64,000 nucleotides of DNA from Streptomyces sp. 3214.6 (GTDB lineage: Bacteria > Actinomycetota > Actinomycetes > Streptomycetales > Streptomycetaceae): positions 3,534,001 to 3,598,000 of the forward strand of contig NZ_LT670819.1 in NCBI RefSeq assembly GCF_900129855.1, given 5' to 3'. The translations under genes and the position numbers were made by a program. This document shows, piece after piece, positions 26,396 to 34,819 of the stretch. The stretch's first letter is position 1, and every line of letters begins with the position of its first letter. The notes under the pieces were generated by a model. The model was not told the DNA's origin and searched no databases. It worked only from the letters and a program-made list of their open reading frames with translations.

Positions 26396-29300
26396 TTACT
26401 GCTCGATCGCCTGGCCTCCGATTTCCCGGCGCATCTCACTGCGCAGCTTTGCCAGGGCTTCGTCCCGTGCCGGTTCGGTGATGATCCGGTAGGCGCGCTT
26501 GCGGGCCGCTTCCTTGATCGCCTTCTGGAATTCGTTGTTGTCGAAGTACAGCTTCATGAAGTCGGTGTTGCGCTCGGCGTTCTCCGCGACGATGTCATCG
26601 AGACGATCGTCGGCGACCTGCCCGAACCGGGCCTCGTCGTTCATGAGCGCGATCTGCTGCATCGAGGTGTCTTCAACCAGGCCGACGACCTGCTGGTAGA
26701 CGAGGATCTGGTCGGAGGTGCTCAAGTCGAGCCCGAACCGTTCGTTGAGTTCCTCGATAACCTCGGAGAGCGGCTTCACCTCCGGCTCCCGGTAGCCTCC
26801 GCCGTCGGCGGCGTGCCCGCGGACGTCGCGGTCTCCGACGGCGGAGAGCGACACATTGTGCCGTCCGGTGAACTCCAACCGGAAGTGGCTCAGGTCGGCG
26901 TCCCCTATGTCGACCGAGGCGGAAGGGCGTCCGGGCAGGCGGAGAAGCAGGATCCTGCCGTACTGGTAGAGACGTTCCAGATCCCGGTCCCCCCAGTCGA
27001 CGATCTGCGCGATGAGACTGTAGGCGCGCACGTAGTCCTGCAGCGCACCCCGGAACCCCTCGCGTTCGTCGTCCGTCTCCAGGGCGTCGAAGCGGTCCAG
27101 GGCCGGCTTCAGGTACTCGTGGAGTTCGGCGTGGAGCTTACGCTCGGCGGCGTCCGGCATCCTGCCGGGACCGGCTGCGGACAGGACGCGGATGAACGCC
27201 TCCATCTCCGATGCGGCCAGGAGGCCGTACCCCATCACCTCGTGCTGCTTGGTGTAGAGGAGGTTCGGGTCGCTCGGCTCGGTGATGGTCGTCTCGAACC
27301 AGTCCTCGAAGGCGGTCTGGATGTCGGCGGCCTCGTTGACGAAGTCGAGAATGTGTACGTCGTCCTGCGACTTGAGCGGGTGGATGCGGTTGAGCCGCGA
27401 CAGCGTCTGCACGGCCGCGACGCCGGTCAACTGCTTGTCGACGTACATCGCGCACAGCAGCGGCTGGTCGAAGCCGGTCTGGTACTTCTCCGCGACAACC
27501 AGAATGCGGTACTCCTCCTGAGCGCGCGCGACCGCCTGCGGATCGTCGGCCTTGGTGTAGCCGAACCTGTCCGGCAGCTTGCTCTCAGGGAAGCCGTTGA
27601 GCTGGGCCTCGGTGAACTCCAGGCCGGCGTCGTCCTTGAGCTGCCCGGAGAACGCGACGAGAGCGCCGCAGTCCTTATAGCCGCGCAGGGTGACGTACGC
27701 CCGGATCGCCTGGTAGAGGTCCAGCGCATGCTGACGGCTGCTCGTGACGACCATGGCCTTGGCCCGGCCGCCGAGCCGACCGGTGATGTTCTCCCGGAAG
27801 TCATCGACGATCAGCCGCGCCTTCTGCTCCAGGGACTTGGGGTGCTGCTCGGCGTAGCGGACGAGTTTGGCTTTGGCCTTCTTCTCGTCGACTTCGGGGT
27901 TGGAGATGGCCGACTCGGCCTGGTCGACAGCGGCGTTACGCAGCCGCCACTTGGTGTTGTACGTGATGTAGTTGGCGAGCACGTCGAGGATGTAGCCCTC
28001 GTCGATCGCCTGTCGCATCGAGTAGATGTGGAAGGGCACGTACATGCCCTGCTCGCCGGTGCGCTGGTTCACCCGGTCCGGGTCGAAGGTGCCGAACAGC
28101 TTCAGGGTGGGCGACTTCGGGGTGGCGGTGAAGGCGAAGTAGGACAGGTTTGGCTGCTTGCCGCGGACCCGTGTCATGTACTCCACGGGGTCCTCGTTCT
28201 CCTCGCGAGCCGGCACATTCGAACCGAGCGCCTGCTTGATCTTGATCGCCGATTCGCTGCCCTGTGAGGAGTGCGCCTCGTCGATGATGACCGCGTAGCG
28301 CTTGCCGGACAGACCCATGTCGGCGATCTTCTTCAGCACGAACGGGTACATCTGCAGCGTGCTGATGACGATCTTCGAGGTGGAGTCGTCCAGGGCGCCG
28401 GCGAGCTGGGTCGAGTCCTCGTCGATCTTCTTGACGACGCCGGGGGTGTGGTCGAACTGGAAGATGGTCTTCTGGAGTTGCCGGTCGAGGACCACCCGGT
28501 CCGTGATCACTATGATCTTGTTGAAGACCGGCTGGTTGGCCGTGTCGAAGAGCGTGGAGAGGCGGTGCGCCAGCCACGCGATCGTGTTCGACTTGCCGGA
28601 GCCGGCCGAGTGCTGGACCAAGTAGTTGTGCCCGGCCCCATGGTCCCGAGCGTGGGTGACCATCTTCTGTACGGCGTCCCACTGGTGGTAGCGCGGGAAG
28701 ATGCGGGGCGAGGTGTGTGGGTTTTCCTTCGCGCCCTTCCTGTCCGGGGCCTTGATGTGGATGAAACGGTGCAGGATCTCCAGCCAGTTGTCGCGCTGCC
28801 AGATCTGCTCCCACAGGTAGGCGACGCTGTACGAGCCGGGGGCGGCGGCCGGGTTTCCGGCCCCGCCGGATACACCGGGGCCGTTGGAGCCGAGGTTGAA
28901 CGGCAGGAACTGCGTATCGGCACCGCGCAGCCGGGTGGTGATGAAGGCCCGATCGGGGTCCACGGCGAAGTGAACCAGGGCCCGCTTGGCGAAGAACACA
29001 TCGTTCGGGTCGCGGTCACGGCGGTACTGCGCGACAGCGTGGTCGGCGTTCTGGTTGGTGTTCGGGTTCTTCAACTCGACGGTGGCGACCGGCAGGCCGT
29101 TGACGAAGAGCGCCATGTCGAGGGAGCGGCGGGGGTGGCGAGTGCTGTAGTGCAGCTGGCGCGCGACGGTCAGGACGTTCGCGTTGTACTCGGCGAGCGC
29201 GTCCACGGCCAGGGTGTGGCCGGGGCGGAAGTACACCAAGTCGATCTGCACGCCGCGGTCGCGCACACCCTGGCGCAGGACGTCCAGCACGCCACGCGCG

Positions 29301-29545
29301 TCGATCTCGGCGGCGACGCGCTCTGCGAACTGGCGTTGGGCGGTGTTCTGGTCGCCGCCGTAGAACCCGACAAGCCGAGTCCAGGCCTTTATCTGCGTCG
29401 CACCGATGAATCGGTACATCTCTCCGGTGTCGATACCGAGTTCGACGTTGAACGTGCCTTGGGCCTTGGACCAGCCGTGCGCGAGCAATTCGGCCTCGAC
29501 ATTGGCCTCGAAGGCATCTTCGGAGCGCGCTCCACGACTGCTCAT
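26396..29545 (-). CDS. hsdR: Type I restriction endonuclease subunit R
   Basis: 1049 aa, normal for HsdR. An N-terminal PD-(D/E)xK nuclease contains VATVELKNPNTNQNADHA at about 150-165. The SF2 helicase/translocase has Walker A SAGSGKSNT at about 312-320, DEAH in VIIDEAHSSQGS near 420 and further motor motifs (FAFTATPK, EKYQTGFDQP, TLSRLNRIHP). The C-terminus is the helical HsdR_C region that docks to the methylase. It would translocate and cleave unmethylated DNA together with HsdM and HsdS. Its start overlaps the hsdS stop (29542-29545, ATGA). Confidence 0.95.
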   Translation of the reverse strand: MSSRGARSEDAFEANVEAELLAHGWSKAQGTFNVELGIDTGEMYRFIGATQIKAWTRLVGFYGGDQNTAQRQFAERVAAEIDARGVLDVLRQGVRDRGVQIDLVYFRPGHTLAVDALAEYNANVLTVARQLHYSTRHPRRSLDMALFVNGLPVATVELKNPNTNQNADHAVAQYRRDRDPNDVFFAKRALVHFAVDPDRAFITTRLRGADTQFLPFNLGSNGPGVSGGAGNPAAAPGSYSVAYLWEQIWQRDNWLEILHRFIHIKAPDRKGAKENPHTSPRIFPRYHQWDAVQKMVTHARDHGAGHNYLVQHSAGSGKSNTIAWLAHRLSTLFDTANQPVFNKIIVITDRVVLDRQLQKTIFQFDHTPGVVKKIDEDSTQLAGALDDSTSKIVISTLQMYPFVLKKIADMGLSGKRYAVIIDEAHSSQGSESAIKIKQALGSNVPAREENEDPVEYMTRVRGKQPNLSYFAFTATPKSPTLKLFGTFDPDRVNQRTGEQGMYVPFHIYSMRQAIDEGYILDVLANYITYNTKWRLRNAAVDQAESAISNPEVDEKKAKAKLVRYAEQHPKSLEQKARLIVDDFRENITGRLGGRAKAMVVTSSRQHALDLYQAIRAYVTLRGYKDCGALVAFSGQLKDDAGLEFTEAQLNGFPESKLPDRFGYTKADDPQAVARAQEEYRILVVAEKYQTGFDQPLLCAMYVDKQLTGVAAVQTLSRLNRIHPLKSQDDVHILDFVNEAADIQTAFEDWFETTITEPSDPNLLYTKQHEVMGYGLLAASEMEAFIRVLSAAGPGRMPDAAERKLHAELHEYLKPALDRFDALETDDEREGFRGALQDYVRAYSLIAQIVDWGDRDLERLYQYGRILLLRLPGRPSASVDIGDADLSHFRLEFTGRHNVSLSAVGDRDVRGHAADGGGYREPEVKPLSEVIEELNERFGLDLSTSDQILVYQQVVGLVEDTSMQQIALMNDEARFGQVADDRLDDIVAENAERNTDFMKLYFDNNEFQKAIKEAARKRAYRIITEPARDEALAKLRSEMRREIGGQAIEQ

Positions 29546-30765
29546 GCGATGCCTCCGGAGATGGTTGAGCGGCGGGCGGTCGTGACGTCGAACTGGCCTG
29601 TGACGGCGGCGGTAATGAGGGCCTGGCGGCGTTCTGCGAGTAGGGAAATCTGCCTGTCTAGATGAGAATTCAGAAGATTGAGATCATCGGCGATCTCATC
29701 GAGTTTCGCTGCGCGACGCTCCTGCTCTCGGATATCAATTGCCGGGAAGTCCAACTGTTTCATGCTGCCGACATTAAAGTGCGCCTGAATGCTCCCGACC
29801 GAGTGTTCAGAGATCTTGTCCCGCGCGTAGAAGGAATTCAAATAGTGAGTGAGGAACGAGGAGTCCGTTGAGGATCCTGGGCGGATGATCAACAAGTCGA
29901 TGCAGTTGGATCCGTCAAGTTCTTCAGGAACGATAGCTGCCGCCCCGGCCTGTCCAGTGCGAACCACCACAACATCGCCAGCTGACAGGCGGGACTTCTT
30001 ATTCTCGCCATGGCCGGCGTGACTAATTTGCACCATGTTGGTGGTGTCGATGCGACCTGGGCTAACATTCAGGCCGCGCAACGCAGGTACGCCGCCCTCG
30101 TCCACGTACCAGTTCGCCGGTGTGATCACGATTCCCACGCTGACTGACTGGACTACATACTTCAGCGGAAGCATGGGTGGGAGCGAATCCAATCCCAGGA
30201 TCTGCTCGGTCATGCGTTCACGTTTCAGTACAAGTAGGTCGCGCATTCCTTGTCTCGCAGCCGCGAGGCCATCGATCCGGTCCGTCTCGGCGTCGAGGAA
30301 GTCGGCGATCCGGCGTTGCTCGTCAAGAGGCGGGCGAGTTACCTCAACTGAAGCAAGTGCGTCGGTCGACAATTCCATGAATGTTGACCCGGTGCCGCGA
30401 GCGATCAGCTTTTCACGTAGCGCAAGCAGATGGTATCGATAGTAGCGTGCATCGACGGGGATGGTTGCAACGAGGCCTCGACATCCCTGATTAAAAGCCA
30501 TCCTTTTGTTGATCTGTGCTACATATCCGATAGGTGCGCGAGTCGAGAGAATTAGTGACCCTTCGGGAATCATTCTCGATCCTGTCAGAACGCCTTCTTC
30601 CGTGAGATTTCGCTGCGTTGAAGCGAGGGTCCCACCGTCTGCGCCCCCGATATCTAGGGGTGTCGCCCAAGGGACGTCGCCGTTCCAATATTTTTCATCG
30701 CTTTTTGGAGTTCCACCATTCGCGAAGCGGAAAATTCGACGAAGCGGGATTTCTTGCCAGCTCAC
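29542..30765 (-). CDS. hsdS: Type I restriction-modification specificity subunit S
   Basis: 407 aa with the two-TRD layout: TRD1 at about 1-150 (IPLRRIFRFANGGTPKSDEK), a conserved helical spacer (PPLDEQRRIADFLDAETDRI), TRD2 at about 200-340 and a second helical spacer (EQERRAAKLDEIADDL) at the end. The TRDs set the bipartite recognition sequence, which cannot be read from sequence alone. Base composition is visibly lower in GC than its neighbours, as is common for exchanged TRDs. It overlaps both hsdM and hsdR by 4 bp. Confidence 0.93.
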   Translation of the reverse strand: MSWQEIPLRRIFRFANGGTPKSDEKYWNGDVPWATPLDIGGADGGTLASTQRNLTEEGVLTGSRMIPEGSLILSTRAPIGYVAQINKRMAFNQGCRGLVATIPVDARYYRYHLLALREKLIARGTGSTFMELSTDALASVEVTRPPLDEQRRIADFLDAETDRIDGLAAARQGMRDLLVLKRERMTEQILGLDSLPPMLPLKYVVQSVSVGIVITPANWYVDEGGVPALRGLNVSPGRIDTTNMVQISHAGHGENKKSRLSAGDVVVVRTGQAGAAAIVPEELDGSNCIDLLIIRPGSSTDSSFLTHYLNSFYARDKISEHSVGSIQAHFNVGSMKQLDFPAIDIREQERRAAKLDEIADDLNLLNSHLDRQISLLAERRQALITAAVTGQFDVTTARRSTISGGIA

Positions 30766-32744
30766 GCCGTCACCTCGCCCAGGAGCTTCTGGATCTGCGC
30801 CTCAAGCTCGCGCAGCTCTGCGTCGATTTCCGCCAGTGGCCTTGGCGGTGTGTACACGTAGAAGTGCCGGGTGAAGGGGATCTCGTAGCCGACCTTCGTC
30901 TTCTCCTCGTCGATCCAGGCGTCCGGGACGTGTGGGGTGACTTCGCGGGCGAAATAGGCCTTGATGTCCTCATCGAGAGGGATGTTCTCGTAGTCGCGCA
31001 AGTCCGGGTCTGGGAGGATCGTTTCGATGCCGGCCTTCTTGGTCTTCTGGACCTCGCCCTCGGGGTCGGAGACGGAAACCGCGCCCCAGACGCCCTTGAG
31101 GAGCGCCGCCGTGCCGGGCCACTGTGCGCCGTCGGCTGCGATGGCAGCGTGCATGGCGTCCCGGGCCTCCTGCTTTGTCCACCACACCGTGCCGACCAGA
31201 CCCCGCAGCGCCTCGACCATCGCCTCGCGACCGTCCCACTTGGCCAGGGCCTTCGCGTTCTCCAGTGCGGCGAGGGTGTCCTCGGTGATCTCGAAGCGCA
31301 GCTTGAGGGGGCGCTCGACGGTGATGCGGTGGTAACCGAAGTCGCGAGTCTTGAAGACCTTGACCTTGGCCTGGTCCGGGTGGTTCTCGCCTACCGCACC
31401 GTTGAGCGCCTCGACGTACAGCTCGGTGATGTGCTTGATCTGTTCGTCGTTGATCTGCTTGCGCTTGTCGCCGAAGGACTTGCGCATTTTCTCCCACTGA
31501 TCGCGGGCGTCGACCAAGGCCACCTTGCCGCGCAGCTTCTCAGACTTGCGGTTGGACAGGATCCAGAAGTACGTGGAGATGCCGGTGTTGTAGAAGAGCT
31601 GGTCCGGGAGGGCGACGATTCCTTCCAGCCAGTCGTTCTCCAGGATCCACTGCCGGATCTTTGACTCGCCGGACTCGGCAGCGCCGGTGAAGAGTGGCGA
31701 GCCGTTGAAGACGATGCCCAGGCGGGTCCCCTTGCCCTCGACGGGTTCCATCTTCGAGAGCAGGTGCTGGAGGAAGAGGAACGAGCCGTCGTTGATGCGA
31801 GGTGTGCCCGCGCCGAAGCGGCCGGCGTGGCCGATCTCAGCTTCGGCCTCGACCTCGTCCTTGACCTTCTTCCACTCCACGCCGAACGGCGGGTTGGCCA
31901 GCATGTAGTCGAACTTCTGGTCCGGGTAGCCGTCGTCGCTGAAGGAGTTCCCGAAGTAGATGCGGCCGGGCTGGTTGCGCATGAGCATGTCGGCCTGGCA
32001 GATGGCCCAGGACTCCGCGTTGAGCTCCTGCCCGAAGAGGTAGACCTTGGCCTTCGGGTTGATCGACTTGATATGGTCCTCGGCCGCGGTGAGCATGCCG
32101 CCGGTGCCGCAGGCCGGGTCGAGGATGTTGATGACCTGGCCCTCGCCGGCGATGGTCTCGGCGTCCGGGGCGATGAGCAGGTTGACCATCAGCTTGATGA
32201 CTTCGCGCGGGGTGAAGTGCTCACCGGCGGTCTCGTTGGAGTCTTCGGCGAACTTGCGGATCAGGTGCTCGAAGACGTAGCCCATGTCGTGGTTGGAGAG
32301 CTTGTCGAGGTCGCGCATCGTGTTGAACTTGCCGACGACCTTGTACAGGATTTTCGCGCCCGCGAGCCTGGTGATCTCGTTGTCCAGGTCGAAGCGGGAC
32401 AGGATCTTCCGGACGTTGGGGGAGAAGCCGTTGATGTAGTCGCGCAGGTTCTTCGCGACGTTCGGGGCGTCCGAGGCGATCGAAGCGAAGTCCTGATCGG
32501 AGGTGTTGTAGAAGGGAAGCTTGGCTGCGAGCTCCAGCAGCCGGTCCTTGTTCTGAACCTCCAACGACGCGTTGCGGGCGCGCACCGCGTCGCGGGTCGG
32601 CGCCATCACCGCGTCGAGGCGACGCAGCAGCGTGAACGGCAGGATCACCTGCCCGTACTCATGGCGCTTGTAGTCGCCGCGCAGCAAGTCGGCGACCGAC
32701 CAGATGTCGTTCGCCATCTTGGTGTGCGTGGGTGCTGAGGTCAC
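30762..32744 (-). CDS. hsdM: Type I restriction-modification DNA adenine methyltransferase subunit M
   Basis: 660 aa. An N-terminal HsdM_N helical domain (ANDIWSVADLLRGDYKRHEY) precedes the N6-adenine methylase fold with motif I DPACGTGGML at about 206-215 and motif IV NPPFG at about 282-286, both intact. It adds the protective methyl mark directed by HsdS and is required for restriction. It is somewhat longer than the about 500-aa type IA proteins because of a C-terminal extension. Its start lies within the end of the upstream HTH-methylase-like gene (4-bp overlap). Confidence 0.95.
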   Translation of the reverse strand: MTSAPTHTKMANDIWSVADLLRGDYKRHEYGQVILPFTLLRRLDAVMAPTRDAVRARNASLEVQNKDRLLELAAKLPFYNTSDQDFASIASDAPNVAKNLRDYINGFSPNVRKILSRFDLDNEITRLAGAKILYKVVGKFNTMRDLDKLSNHDMGYVFEHLIRKFAEDSNETAGEHFTPREVIKLMVNLLIAPDAETIAGEGQVINILDPACGTGGMLTAAEDHIKSINPKAKVYLFGQELNAESWAICQADMLMRNQPGRIYFGNSFSDDGYPDQKFDYMLANPPFGVEWKKVKDEVEAEAEIGHAGRFGAGTPRINDGSFLFLQHLLSKMEPVEGKGTRLGIVFNGSPLFTGAAESGESKIRQWILENDWLEGIVALPDQLFYNTGISTYFWILSNRKSEKLRGKVALVDARDQWEKMRKSFGDKRKQINDEQIKHITELYVEALNGAVGENHPDQAKVKVFKTRDFGYHRITVERPLKLRFEITEDTLAALENAKALAKWDGREAMVEALRGLVGTVWWTKQEARDAMHAAIAADGAQWPGTAALLKGVWGAVSVSDPEGEVQKTKKAGIETILPDPDLRDYENIPLDEDIKAYFAREVTPHVPDAWIDEEKTKVGYEIPFTRHFYVYTPPRPLAEIDAELRELEAQIQKLLGEVTA

Positions 32745-34513
32745 AGATCTCTCGTCTCGTCGTCAGCCGGCTCGGCTTCATCAGTGTGCTGCGAGGTGGT
32801 GAACTCCGGTGCCAGAACACCGGTGGTCAGTCCGTGGATGGTCTGCTCGATGACGTGCGTGCTCGTTTTCGCGAGCGTGGTGAGTACGTCTTCGAGCTGC
32901 TGGAGGTGGCGAAAGGCATCTCCGTAACGGCGTTGGTCAGAGAGCGACATGCGGGGAACGCGGCAACGGCGCAGGTCCTCGCGGCTGAGTACGCCGAGGG
33001 TGTTGGATACCGGCAGCGCGTTGGCGTCGATGCGCAGGAACGTGGCGAGGAAATGTGCGTCCAGCCGGGTGCCGTCGATCTCGACGACCTGTGCGACGCC
33101 GTTGTCGTCCTCGGCGCCGCCGGAAGCGACGACCGGCGGCCGACCGAACGTCCGAAGCAGCAGGTCGCCTGCGCGCGGGGTGGTCTCCCGGGAACGGATT
33201 TTCAGTGCGCCCGCGCGCTCCAGCTCGCCGAAGGTCACGTACACGGGGTTCGCCGACTTCGCTGGCGTGGCGAAGCGCGGAAGGCGTTGGCCGATGCGCG
33301 TGTACATGGCCTGCAGCCGGTCGGTGACCTGGAGGAAGTCCTGAGGGCTCGCCTCGGCATGCGAGTTGATGTGCCGGGAGGGCAGAAGGTTGGCGTCGCC
33401 GTTGAGGAGTTCTCGGCGCGGAACGGCGCGGAATATCGTCGAGTGGGCATCGGTGAAGAGGCGTTGCCAGGCGGCGAACTCCTGAGGTACGTCGGCCGCA
33501 TCGCCCAGTCCTGTGAGGTCGACCATGCGCACCGACTCCGTGGCGGCAGCGTCATAGGGGCGTTGCAGTACCCAGAGACAGAGCTCGCTGTCAGGTGCCG
33601 ACCCCATTCCCTTCGGCAGCGCGATCACATCGCGTAGAGCGCCGGTGCGTACCAGCTCGGCGCGGATGTGTTCTCCGGAGGGCTGGACGCACGTGCGTGG
33701 TGTCACTGCGACCACAGCCAGGCCGCGGGGCCGTAGATGGGCGTAGCAGTGCTGAACCCAGGCCAGCTCGCTGTCACGCGGAGCAGGGACGCCGAATTCC
33801 CAGCGTGGATCAGTGCCCAGCTCGTCGGCCGGCCACCGGGGCAGGTCGGGGGGAGGCTCGCAGACCACCGCCGCCGCTTTGCCTAGGTAGGCGTCGAGCT
33901 GATTGTCCAGGAAGGAGTCGCCGGTGTGGATCTCGTACGGTGCCCCGTGGGCGTTGCTGCGCAGATTGTGGGCGGCGGCAGAGGCGTCCGACGCCTCGAC
34001 TTCCTGGCCGACGAGCTTGACGGCATCCCCGAATCGATCCGCGACGGCCAGCAGCAACGTGGCCTTCGAACAAGCTGGGTCGAGTACCGCGGGTTCGTCC
34101 GAGGAACCGGCTTCGATCGGGCGTGCCGCGGCTGTCGTGCGTGGCAGCAACGCCGCCATCGCCCTGGCCAGCAGTTGTCCGGAGCCCAGGGCCGCGATTC
34201 CCTGCTCCCCTTCCTCCTCCGGCAGGCGGTCGCCGTGCAGAGCGGAGTGCGGCGCTTCCTGGTCCACACGATGAGTACCGGTGTCAGTGCGGCCGGCCGT
34301 CGATAGCTGATCGCCCTTACCGGTGTCCTTCAGCCATGCCTCGACCTCGGCCCGGGAGAACGTCGGGCGGCGCTCGTCACCGCCCACCGGCTGCGGGAAC
34401 GCGGGGTATCGACGGCGCCAGTTGGACACGGCGGCACGTCCGACGCCGGCCAGCCTGGCGATCGCGGCGGCCGTCATCTCCTCGTGCTCGGCTGGACTCA
34501 TGACGGTGACCAT
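32741..34513 (-). CDS. HTH - degenerate HsdM-like - TRD fusion protein, leader gene of the type I R-M operon
   Basis: 590 aa from ATG 34513; a further in-frame start at 34552 is possible but has no good ribosome site. Residues about 10-60 are an AlpA/MerR-like HTH (AAIARLAGVGRAAVSNWRRR). A methylase-like domain follows, but motif I reads LDPACSKAT instead of DPACGSGT and motif IV reads CEPPPDLP instead of NPPF/NPPY. Residues about 420-560 look like an HsdS target-recognition domain ending in a helical spacer. The protein is therefore probably catalytically weak or dead but may still bind DNA. Similar HTH-methylase proteins are common orphans in Streptomyces; here one leads a complete type I operon. 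A regulatory or accessory specificity role is inferred. Confidence 0.8.
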   Translation of the reverse strand: MVTVMSPAEHEEMTAAAIARLAGVGRAAVSNWRRRYPAFPQPVGGDERRPTFSRAEVEAWLKDTGKGDQLSTAGRTDTGTHRVDQEAPHSALHGDRLPEEEGEQGIAALGSGQLLARAMAALLPRTTAAARPIEAGSSDEPAVLDPACSKATLLLAVADRFGDAVKLVGQEVEASDASAAAHNLRSNAHGAPYEIHTGDSFLDNQLDAYLGKAAAVVCEPPPDLPRWPADELGTDPRWEFGVPAPRDSELAWVQHCYAHLRPRGLAVVAVTPRTCVQPSGEHIRAELVRTGALRDVIALPKGMGSAPDSELCLWVLQRPYDAAATESVRMVDLTGLGDAADVPQEFAAWQRLFTDAHSTIFRAVPRRELLNGDANLLPSRHINSHAEASPQDFLQVTDRLQAMYTRIGQRLPRFATPAKSANPVYVTFGELERAGALKIRSRETTPRAGDLLLRTFGRPPVVASGGAEDDNGVAQVVEIDGTRLDAHFLATFLRIDANALPVSNTLGVLSREDLRRCRVPRMSLSDQRRYGDAFRHLQQLEDVLTTLAKTSTHVIEQTIHGLTTGVLAPEFTTSQHTDEAEPADDETRDL

Positions 34514-34819
34514 ATCGGTCAGATCTCCCCTCAGGCAAGCCCTTGTGAACACGCCCGGATTGCGTCAACGAGATCGCGTGAACATCGATGCCTAATGTCA
34601 ACATGGTTGCGCCGCATCTCATTCGCCGCTACGTTTCTTCGCGGCGAGAACTCTTGGTTCGCCTGCTGCACCTTGCGCACGCCATCAATGTCCCGCGTCA
34701 CCCACGGCCCAGTGCGGCCATACGCGCCAGCCCCATCACAGGAACCGACGCTCCACACGAGGCACCACGTGTCACAGACCCCGCGCGCGGAATGCGCCCC
34801 TCACTCCAGGGAGACTTCC
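34514..34819. promoter_or_regulatory. Divergent promoter region of the R-M operon and the TIGR04141 gene
   Basis: A 306-bp region between divergent starts with no gene. It is less GC-rich than the surroundings. A TTGACA hexamer lies on the minus strand at 34601-34596, a candidate -35 element for the R-M operon, near a GAACATCGATG self-complementary patch at 34579-34590. No clear -10 was assigned. Confidence 0.4.
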
